A stretch of DNA of 64,000 bases, taken from contig NC_064621.1 in NCBI RefSeq assembly GCF_023898315.1, forward strand, positions 125,959,521 to 126,023,520. Reading direction: 5' to 3'. Below are positions 55,573 through 64,000 of the stretch, in pieces; within the stretch, counting starts at the first letter, position 1; every line of letters starts with the position of its first letter. Both the position numbers and the translations under genes were made by a program. The notes beneath the pieces were generated by a model. The model was not told the DNA's origin. It did no database searches and saw only the letters and a program-made list of their open reading frames with translations. The DNA comes from Schistocerca nitens. Taxonomy: Eukaryota > Arthropoda > Insecta > Orthoptera > Acrididae.

Positions 55573-56144
55573 ATCCAATACCAATTATGTTCTCTCTGTT
55601 ATTTGCCTTGAAGTCGCTTAGAATTCCACTATTCTGCCCATAAACTAATCCTGCTGAGATGTCAGACTGTGGGGGCAGCCAGATGCTTCACTCTCCTCTA
55701 CACCATGATGCCTCCACCCCCATCCCCTCCTCCGCCTCCAGGTCGCATGCTAACAGTTGCCACCACTGTCACCGGGTTGCAGACCTCTGCGCACACATTA
55801 GGGCTGTATCATTCCTGGCCTACAAGCCACGTCTCACCTTGGACAACTGTAAATGACTCCGGACTCAAAAAAGTTGTCCTATCCTTCTCAGAAGAATTGG
55901 ATGCTTAAACGTCGCTGACCGTAAATACCAAGATATTGAACAATATGCTTCCAATCCTCCCACCTGCAATCCGAAACATTGTCAGATGTGATTTTGAAAT
56001 ATGCTGGAAAGGTAGACCCATTGCGCAAAAGCAGAATATCTGTTCGCTGACGACCCCATCCCAAATGTGTGTGATCCCTGGGCGTCTCTGAGAATACAGC
56101 TCGGAAGAAACTTTCCTATTGGTTCTCGCCAAACTAGTGGATGG
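55573..56144. other. No gene recognised
   Basis: A Pro/Ser-rich short frame at 55659-55908 on both reading registers reflects CCTCC-rich sequence. No supported gene. Confidence 0.35.
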
Positions 56145-56440
56145 ATGCTTCGAGAACTAAGATAGGAAACCCTGGAGGGGAGGTGATGTTCTATTGAGAA
56201 CATTTCTAGAACCGACATTTGAAGGTGACTACAGAGGATTCTACTGTCACCAATATACATTCCGTAAGATATGAGAAATTAGTGCTCGTATGTAGGTATA
56301 TAGACAGTCTTTGTTCCCTTGCTTTATTTGGACTGGAATAGGAAAGGAAATGACTATTAGTGGGACAGGGTACTCTCCCGCACGAACCGTACGATGGCTT
56401 GGCAAGTATGCATACAGATGTAAATGTAAATATACGCTAC
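56145..56440 (+). mobile_element. LINE 3' fragment, copy J2 (degenerate)
   Basis: It aligns by eye with 6290-6597: GAGAAATTAGTGCTCGTATG against GAGATTAGGGCTCGTACAG, then CGCACGAACCGTACGATGG against CACGCACCGTATGGTGG. It ends in a similar short tandem tail (CAGATGTAAATGTAAATATA). The frame is fully broken. Confidence 0.65.
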
Positions 56441-57938
56441 CTATGAAGATGTCGTTTCAACTATTTATAGGCACACAAGACTGACGGATGAATTTGTCTC
56501 TTATTTATCGAGAAAATAAGAGACGAAACTTTTGCTACCGATTGTTTCTAGTTGAAAATCTTCGTATTAGCCACTAATTCTCTCAGTGCAGTCACTTTGC
56601 GAGATTTATGTGAGAGGCCCACAAGACTTCGAAACGTTATACAGTTCACTTCTAAACTCCCCTTTCCTGCCTAATTCTCACGAATCTTCCAGTCTTCGAT
56701 ATATAGCATTTGATTTCCACGAGTAACAGATGTCCACCACGTCCTCCCGCTAAGTAAGAAACCCCTACTAATTCTCTCGAAACCCCATGACGTTCCGACA
56801 GCACTATTCCGTTAGATAGAAGGCTGTCTAGTTCACCACCAGGCACTAACTAGATAGAGTTCTATCACAACAAGAAAAATAGCACACTAAGGTACAAGAG
56901 GAAAATCGCAGCCATGTTGGATGTAGGCGGACTCCACAAAGAAATTCAGAAGAATAACACCTACAACTCATTGATATTGTATGGTTCCCTATAAATATCC
57001 CCCTGTACATGTCATAATATTCCTTGTCGTATTCCTATGGTTACTACATCAGAAATACGATAGTTTAATGGGGTCAGAGTCTTCGTTGCTAGCATAGTTT
57101 TTAGTGAGAAATACATCACCTTTTTTCAGATGGAGCATACCTCCGTAATACGAATCCAACAGTATCACAGAGCTTCCAGTACGCTATCCATTGAATGATT
57201 TAAATTCGTGCAACAGCCTTCCACGCGTATTTCACAACTACAGGGGGGGGATTTGGGACTCAATCACAGCATTGCTCAATTTTTACCGATCATGACACTG
57301 TATTCTGTCTAGAGCAAAGTATATCGAAACGGGTAGTACTCATAAGCGCAATGCTAGTTCTTTATTTAAAAGCACACCCACTAGTTACGAGCTTATCCAA
57401 CTACTGTACATCGCGAACCAATTACCCACCAAGAACAAACAGAACAAATCAGGGTCAATGTTTCCTCCAGCAAGAGCAGTCGCCTTGGTACTTTCTACAC
57501 CTCCATCTGAATTGTAGTGCAACAATCCGTATTGTGACATACTGATGGGATTCGTGGGCACTCGTCTCCTACATCATTACATCTTAGTAGGCGGATCACA
57601 TCCTCCTTAAAAATCCATGCAGATGAGTTTGAGCCTGACATACTCTTCCGAATTAGCTCACCGACCTGTCAGTTGTTAGTGTTTGGATAGCTTCCCTTAA
57701 AATTCTGGCAAATGAAACCGAACCCGACATTTGCATCCTACTTCAGTTCGCCCCAGCTGCTTACTACTAGGCGTTTTACGGCAGTTAACGGTTCCAGTGA
57801 CAATTATGACTAAAACAAATACACTGCAAGCGGATGTTATGCGCATGGTAGAGGGCACGTCTCACCTATATTAACGATTACTCAGCTATCCCAGTCTCAC
57901 ATGCTGATCGAGTAAAACATTGACTTTACACTTCCATA
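56441..57938. other. No gene recognised
   Basis: No supported feature; a short G run near 57244. Confidence 0.4.
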
Positions 57939-57940
57939 TA

Positions 57941-59362
57941 CACTCCTGGAAATGGAAAAATGAACACATTGACACCGGTGTGTCAGACCCACCATACTTG
58001 CTCCGGACACTGCGAGAGGGCTGTACAAGCAATGATCACACGCACGGCACAGCGGACACACCAGGACCCGCGGTGTTGGCCGTCGAATGGCGCTAGCTGC
58101 GCAGCATTTGTGCACCGCCGCCGTCAGTGTCAGCCAGTTTGCCGTGGCATACGGAGCTCCATCGCAGTCTTTAACACTGGTAGCATGCCGCGACAGCGTG
58201 GACGTGAACCGTATGTGCAGTTGACGGACTTTGAGCGAGGGCGTATAGTGGGCATGCGGGAGGCCGGGTGGACGTACCGCCGAATTGCTCAACACGTGGG
58301 GCGTGAGGTCTCCACAGTACATCGATGTTGTCGCCAGTGGTCGGCGGAAGGTGCACGTGCCCGTCGACCTGGAACCGGACCGCAGTAACGCACGGATGCA
58401 CGCCAAGACCGTAGGATCCTACGCAGTGCCGTAGGGGACCGCACCGCCACTTCCCAGCAAATTAGGGACACTGTTGCTCCTGGGGTATCGGCGAGGACCA
58501 TTCGCAACCGTCTCCATGAAGCTGGGCTACGGTCCCGCACACCGTTAGGCCGTCTTCCGCTCACGCCCCAACATCGTGCAGCCCGCCTCCAGTGGTGTCG
58601 CGACAGGCGTGAATGGAGGGACGAATGGAGACGTGTCGTCTTCAGCGATGAGAGTCGCTTCTGCCTTGGTGCCAATGATGGTCGTATGCGTGTTTGGCGC
58701 CGTGCAGGTGAGCGCCACAATCAGGACTGCATACGACCGAGGCACACAGGGCCAACACCCGGCATCATGGTGTGGGGAGCGATCTCCTACACTGGCCGTA
58801 CACCACTGGTGATCGTCGAGGGGACACTGAATAGTGCACGGTACATCCAAACCGTCATCGAACCCATCGTTCTACCATTCCTAGACCGGCAAGGGAACTT
58901 GCTGTTCCAACAGGACAATGCACGTCCGCATGTATCCCGTGCCACCCAACGTGCTCTAGAAGGTGTAAGTCAACTACCCTGGCCAGCAAGATCTCCGGAT
59001 CTGTCCCCCATTGAGCATGTTTGGGACTGGATGAAGCGTCGTCTCACGCGGTCTGCACGTCCAGCACGAACGCTGGTCCAACCGCGGCGCCAGGTGGAAA
59101 TGGCATGGTAAGCCGTTCCACAGGACTACATCCAGCATCTCTACGATCGTCTCCATGGGAGAATAGCAGCCTGCATTGCTGCGAAAGGTGGATATACACT
59201 GTACTAGTGCCGACATTGTGCATGCTCTGTTGCCTGTGTCTATGTGCCTGTGGTTCTGTCAGTGTGATCATGTGATGTATGTGACCCCAGGAATGTGTCA
59301 ATAAAGTTTCCCCTTCCTGGGACAATGAATTCACGGTGTTCTTATTTGAATTTCCAGGAGTG
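57941..59362 (+). mobile_element. Tc1-like element family A, copy A4
   Basis: This 1422-bp element is the same length as A2, with family A inverted ends and TA on both sides (57939-57940 and 59363-59364). Confidence 0.95.
58185..59207 (+). pseudogene. Tc1-like transposase with two nonsense codons (A4)
   Basis: It reads in one frame from ATG 58185 to the normal stop at 59205-59207, with no frameshift. Two stops interrupt it: TAA at 58386-58388, where A2 has CGA, and TAA at 59109-59111, where A2 has CAA. All changes are C to T or G to A, as expected from deamination. The catalytic region is otherwise in good order: FSDESRFC, FQQDNARPH and SPIEHVW. A2 has changes around the first Asp that this copy lacks, so A4 shows the likely ancestral residues there. 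Confidence 0.9.
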
Positions 59363-59364
59363 TA

Positions 59365-59864
59365 GTTCATACATTAGGAAAACAAGCTTCTTCTACCACC
59401 ATTTCCAATTACATCAGCAGTGTAACGTCTTACACTAAAGTAATACGATGCATGGCAGGAGGCAGCACTCAGATTTTCTTTTTCTTCTTGCAACACACCA
59501 CAACACAAAATCTAGTAGTTACTAGTACATGTAGCAAAGCATTTGCTACCGAATCATATGGAACTTTATAGCACACATCTTAACAATAGTGCTCTGCTGG
59601 GGGGATGAAATTATGTTTTTTTTAACCCCATGGAAGACAGCATACGTTGACAGAATGATAGTATTGTATGCCAGTTCCATGTTTCGACAAAGATCAGGGG
59701 ATGTTAAGATCACAGCGTAATCGCGGCTATCATATTAAGAGCAGATCTAAGTGTGATTGATCTATGAAAACACAAGAAAAGAACGCATTTTTACGATAAT
59801 GCTTTATGCTGCACAATGTGTGTTAACGAAGTATAAAAAGTACATCATAAAACAACAGTATATC
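59365..59864. other. No gene recognised
   Basis: Sequence downstream of the IAP-like pseudogene; no supported features. Confidence 0.4.
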
Positions 59865-60477
59865 TTACAGCGTCGTTGCCTTCATCAAAAATGTTCTTAC
59901 CGTAGGTAATACAGGTCTCTGACACACAGCACATCAAGTAAGGGTAGCTCCACATTTAACACGAGCAGCGATATGCCTGCACGGAAAGAATACTACTTTC
60001 ACGTCTTCTTCGAAGCAGATTTTACACAGGTGAGCATTGTCAGAAACTCTCACAATCACATGGTGTTCTGTTGGTGCTTTCAGGAGATTTAACGGAGTTT
60101 AACATCAGCTGCAACTAATTTTTTGCGTCTCTCTTCTGACAGATATTTCTCACAAAACCCTTACCCCTCACAAAACGCACAAACAAGCGCATAGGAAACC
60201 ACACAACATGTTCAAGCCCTGGGATATTCGTTTCATCCCAATATTTCAACCCTCCAGCCACAACGGAAATACGCGGCTTCTTCTCCATCACCAACAACCA
60301 AAGAATCCAGCTTAGTTTCTCAGGACGTTGCTTAATTGCTAATGACCAATCTTCGAAAGACGCCAGTCTCACACAGTATATTCTGTATTTAGGGTGAGCT
60401 AACCTAGTCTCCCAAACGTCACACCTTGAACTGCTTAACGATACTGATTCAAGAGATGAATGTGATTGTATCTCCAT
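59865..60477 (-). pseudogene. IAP-like BIR-RING pseudogene
   Basis: Inhibitor-of-apoptosis proteins bind caspases through BIR domains and act as ubiquitin ligases through a C-terminal RING. From ATG 60477 a 120-codon frame holds a BIR domain: RLASFEDW (37-44), GGLKYWDE (75-82), EH (89-90) and WFP (93-95). Of the four zinc ligands only His90 remains; the Cys pair reads SVVA and the last Cys reads Arg. After the stop at 60115, a RING follows near 60030-59865. It has CKIC, FPCRHIAARVKC (one Cys changed to Arg) and CAVCQRP, then TVRTFL, with a TGA inside. BIR and RING lie close together without an intron, as in a retrocopy. It is clearly dead. Confidence 0.75.
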
Positions 60478-60810
60478 TCAGCACAGATTACAAGTGCTGT
60501 GCTAGATAAACAGTTCGACCCACCGACATATATCCCCAACACCCTCAGACATCCACTATGTTACAGAGCGACAAGCTTTCAGAGCTCACTTTATATACAT
60601 CCAACACTAAAGATCGAAGACGCTGACACTTCGGCTCGTGCGACCATGAAATCACTACTGGCCACATATTCAAAATTTGCTTGTAAATGTAGTACAGTTG
60701 ACTAAACATAGCGCAACTGCGCTATTTTTCTGCATGTATGTATTTCAGTTTCACATGGAAAGGCTCCCTAAGCCTACTCCGGACCTACCATTGGTGAATC
60801 CACATTCAGA
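60478..60810. other. No gene recognised
   Basis: Possible upstream remains of the IAP-like copy on the minus strand, but the frame closes with TGA directly before ATG 60477 and no further domain is recognisable. Confidence 0.3.
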
Positions 60811-60821
60811 CATCATCCCAA

Positions 60822-61015
60822 GCCGGCCGGTGTGGCCGTGCGGTTCTAGGCGCTTCAGTCTGGAACCGCGTGACCGCTACGGTCGCAGGTTCGAATCCTG
60901 CCTCGGGCATGGATGTGTGTGATGTCCTTAGGTTAGTTAGGTTTAAGTAGTTCTAAGTTCTAGGGGACTGATGACCGTAGATGTTAAGTCCCATAGTGCT
61001 CAGAGCCATTTGAAC
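60822..61015 (+). repeat. SINE family A, copy 9
   Basis: tRNA-like head (GTGGCCGTGCGGTTCTAGG) and full body. The 11-bp duplication CATCATCCCAA is at 60811-60821 and 61016-61026. Confidence 0.95.
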
Positions 61016-61026
61016 CATCATCCCAA

Positions 61027-61812
61027 ACACATTGTCTGTAGATCCATCTTCGAACCCCATCCCAAACATAACACGTGGTGAATCCACTTATGAGCTCTAC
61101 CACGATTCTGTCCTGAACTTACCGTTTACCATGGAGGCCCCCAAGTGAAGACAATACACGTACATGTAGAAAAATAGCGCATTTGCGCTAAGTGTTCACA
61201 AAATCATTTCGTACCTCTTCAGGGTACTATTGTTAACATCTGTGCTGTAGAATTCCATCTGATCCTATAACAAGTGCTTTTCGACGTGTACACACAACTA
61301 AGCTAGTAGCGATTAGATTCTGTATTGGGGTTTATTGCAGGGAGAAAAAGAAAATATGAGTGCTGCCTATGACCATGCATAATATTACTTTAGTATAAAG
61401 CCTTACACAGTAGATGTAACCGGAATTGGTGATTGATGGTGCTGGATGGAAGGATGATGTCATGTATCATTACTTTAATAGGGGGAGTCTACACACTGTA
61501 GAGACATTGTAGCATATTCCACTATCAGAAGGAGAAACTGGTATGGATGTAGAGGGAATATGAAAAAAATCATCTAAAGCAGAACGGATTATGCTGAAAT
61601 GGACCATCACCCGTATTATTGCAGTGGTCTTCTACGAACGACTACTAGTTTATGGATTCAGATAATCAGAAGGGAAATGTGTGGCTACATAATGTTTGGG
61701 AGAAACATTTATATCTTCGTCCGCTAAAAAGAAACTGGTTTTTAAGCTCTGATTTATAGCTACGGAAATGGACTGATTGAGTGTGATCCTGTCTAAATGC
61801 TAGCGATACGGA
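61027..61812. other. No gene recognised
   Basis: No supported features before the tandem repeat. Confidence 0.35.
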
Positions 61813-62400
61813 ATTACATTTCAAAAATCCGTATGGGATGTATTTGGTGCGGCAGGTTGTAGTTTCAGTGGAACATTTGTTAATTATAGATGGGAGTAAC
61901 CTACACAGCGTCACTGTATTTATACAGCTCTGACAGCTGTTTGGGACCAATGTTACATGCATCTGATTCCAATGCACCATAGGATTACTGGGCATTTTTT
62001 CTTTAGGAAGATTACATTTCCAAATAATATTGGAGTCTGTAGGCATGTATATGACATGGAACACTCCAGTTTCAATGTAACATTTGTTAGTGACGCGAGG
62101 GAGTACCACATACAGTGTCACTGTCCTTAAATAACTCTGATGGGCGTTTGGAGATTAAATTACACACATCGCATTCCATCGCCCTGCTGGATTACTTGCT
62201 AAGAAAATTACTTTTCAAAATCAAATGGGGACGCATATGCGCCACAGAAGACTGTATTTTTAATAGCACATTTGTTAATGTTGGAGGGAGCATCATGCAC
62301 AACATTACTGTATTTAAATAGCACTGAGTGACGTTTGGAAACTGTGCGACAGTATTTCGCAAATAACTGTGTTTGCATGCTTTGAATTCCACAATTATTG
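61813..62400. repeat. Diverged tandem repeat, ~197-bp unit, three copies
   Basis: Units start at 61813, 62011 and 62207 with ATTACATTTCAAAAATCC, ATTACATTTCCAAATAAT and ATTACTTTTCAAAATCAA. Each continues with a CATTTGTTAAT/GTTAGTG block, then GTCACTGTATTTA/CTTAAATA, then a TTTGGGA/TTTGGAGA block. Spacing of 198 and 196 bp and clear divergence suggest a scrap of an old satellite. Confidence 0.65.
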
Positions 62401-63109
62401 CATGCCAAATCTGTTGGAGTAGATATACCATCTTGCAGTGAATTTTCATTGATCCTAATTGAGTGACTGAAATCACTAACAGCACATCCCCATCTCAGTG
62501 CTCCCACTATCTTAAGCAAAACAATACCACAGATCTATTCTCGCTCCACTGCAGCAAATAGCACTTCCTGCAGACCATGCGTGTTCACGGCACTTTGGTG
62601 GTTTGGAAATACGTCCTGTGATGACTCTCAAGCTGTTAATTTTAACGTAGCAACACCAAGCACAATGAATATTGATGCAATAATACTGCTACTTTGATAA
62701 AGAAGGGAGTGCCGAGACAGCCGTCAACTGCTCCTCGACAAATATGTCAGTATGCTGCATAGATACCTCCATCTTCTTACCTCACTTCATATTCTCAGAT
62801 TTCACTATAACTTTGAGGTCATCGTCAGTTGCTGTATCAATAGTGATACACGTAGACCCGTTTGTGATTAATAGATACATACTGGTGATCAGTAACGTCT
62901 ATAAGACAGCTCCACGCTGCGTAGTCTCTATGAGTCTTGTGAGCCAGATATGTTCATGTTACGTGGCTGATCTGTGAAGCAGAAGCATCATATGGATGCT
63001 GCTAGGATCGTATATGTTGGCATATTCCATTTGAATGCGTGATGGAAAAAAAATTTCTGGAATTTTTCCCGGAAACGTAGCGGTTGTGATTACGATATGT
63101 ATCGAAGTA
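62401..63109. other. No gene recognised
   Basis: No supported features. Confidence 0.35.
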
Positions 63110-63419
63110 TACAGGGTGTTACGAAAAGGTACGGCCAAACTTTCAGGAAACATTCCTCACACACAAATAAAGAAAAGATATTATGTGGACATGTGTCCGA
63201 AAACGATTAATTTCCATGTTAGAGCTCATTTTAGTTTCGTCAGTATGTACTGTACTTACTCGATTCACCGCCAGTTGGCCCAATCGAAGGAAGGTAATGT
63301 TGACTTCGGTGCTTGTGCTGACATGCGACTCATTGCTCTACAGTATTAGCATCAAGCACATCAGTACGTAGCATCAACAGGTTAGTGTTCATCACGAACG
63401 TGGTTTTGCAGTCAGTGCA

Positions 63420-63962
63420 ATGTTTACAAATGCAGAGTTGGCAGATGCCCATTTGATGTATGGATTAGCACGGGGCAATAGCCGTGGCACGGTACGTTTG
63501 TATCGAGAAAGATTCCCAGAACAAAGGTGTCCCGACAGGAAGACGTTCGAAGCAATTGATCGGCGTCTTAGGGAGCACGGAACATTCCAGCCTATGACTC
63601 GCGACTGGGGAAGACCTAGAACGACGAGGACACCTCCAATGGACGAGGCAATTCTTCGTGCAGTTGACGATAACCCTAATGTCAGCCGGTTCTAGTCGCG
63701 CAGTCCGGAACCGGCGACTGCTACGGTCGCCGGTTCGAATCCTTCCTTGGGCATGGATGTGTGTGATGTCCTTAGGTTAGTTAGGTTTAAGTAGTTCTAA
63801 GTTCTAGGGGACTGATGACCACAGTAGTTAAGTCCCATAGTGCTCCGAGCCATTTTTGAACCTAATGTCAGCGTCAGAGAAGTTGCTGCTTTTACAAGGT
63901 AGCGTTGACCACGTCACTGTATGGAGAGTGCTACGGGAGAATCGATCTGTTGTAGGATTTTA
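63420..63962 (+). pseudogene. mariner transposase, DNA-binding part, SINE-interrupted
   Basis: From ATG 63420 the frame encodes a paired-type helix-turn-helix: NAELADAHLMYGLARGNSRG, LYRERFPEQRCPDRKTFEAI, then GRPRTTRTP as linker. It is open until the SINE insertion inside NPNVS. After the SINE, the frame resumes with VSVREVAAFTR and, after a one-base shift, VDHVTVWRVLRENR, the end of the second DNA-binding domain, then TAG at 63960-63962. The catalytic domain is beyond the window. Confidence 0.75.
63687..63860 (+). repeat. SINE family A, copy 10 (head shortened)
   Basis: The first ~20 bases of the usual head are missing or changed (GGTTCTAGTCGCGCAGTCC). The box B region reads CGGTTCGAATCC and the body is complete. 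The 12-bp duplication CCTAATGTCAGC is at 63675-63686 and 63861-63872. Confidence 0.92.
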
Positions 63963-64000
63963 GAACACCTTTTTTGCTCGCGTATCATGTCATTTCTGGA

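Larger units (their letters stand above)
63112..64000 (+). mobile_element. mariner-like element family D, 5' part (cut by window end)
   Basis: The outer end CAGGGTGTTACGAAAAGGTA follows TA at 63110-63111. The transposase start lies about 310 bp inside. A SINE interrupts the gene at 63687-63860. The 3' end lies outside the window. Confidence 0.75.

Noticed and set aside
1-64000. CRISPR arrays, operons, bacterial promoters or ribosome binding sites
   Set aside because: None seen; element types, SINEs and splice sites show a eukaryotic nuclear genome.

Overview
This window is animal nuclear DNA made almost entirely of transposable elements and their relics. The best fit is a large, repeat-rich insect genome, most likely an orthopteran such as a Schistocerca-type locust. 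The evidence is ten copies of one tRNA-derived SINE family, two copies of a second, several Tc1/mariner families with TA target duplications, two LINE families, a Ty3/Gypsy element, and an isolated carboxylesterase exon with consensus splice sites but no neighbouring exons. There are no bacterial operons, ribosome binding sites, CRISPR arrays or rRNA genes. The species assignment is inference, because no diagnostic host gene is complete.

Layout. 1-428: 3' end of a Tc1-like element (family A). 2436-4228: decayed long-TIR DD41D mariner (family M), followed by a SINE. 5216-8130: a Tc1 relic (family E) split by a LINE 3' fragment and by another Tc1 element (family F). 8853-9535: two identical 122-bp direct repeats. 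13462-17930: a Ty3/Gypsy element without gag, read on the minus strand. 18594-19067: a Polinton-like capsid relic. 19370-22135: a second family E relic, apparently split by a solo-LTR-like insert that itself holds a 646-bp mariner. 22760-24858: second family M copy, interrupted by a SINE.

28272-30986: a TTAA-flanked element holding a 92-codon basic ORF, a SINE at that ORF's stop codon, and the best-preserved gene of the window, an intact 340-codon Tc1 transposase (family A). 31405-32190, 39485-40859 and 42138-43521: Tc1 family B. 33710-35959: a phospholipase A2-like relic split by another family A copy. 45726-48810: a third family M copy and a palindromic mariner between two TA microsatellites. 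49943-50127: the carboxylesterase exon, with a Tc1 relic carrying a 307-bp tandem duplication in the following intron. 53981-55561: a 5'-truncated LINE with an 11-bp duplication. 57941-59362: a family A copy with two stop codons. 59865-60477: a BIR-RING (IAP-like) pseudogene. 61813-62400: a diverged ~197-bp tandem repeat. 63112-64000: start of another mariner.

Almost nothing here works as a pathway. The coherent story is the order of insertion: SINEs inside Tc1, mariner, Gypsy and TTAA elements; Tc1 family A inside older elements; LINE and LTR insertions inside older Tc1 relics. Only the family A transposase at 29524-30546 and the esterase exon look intact at sequence level.
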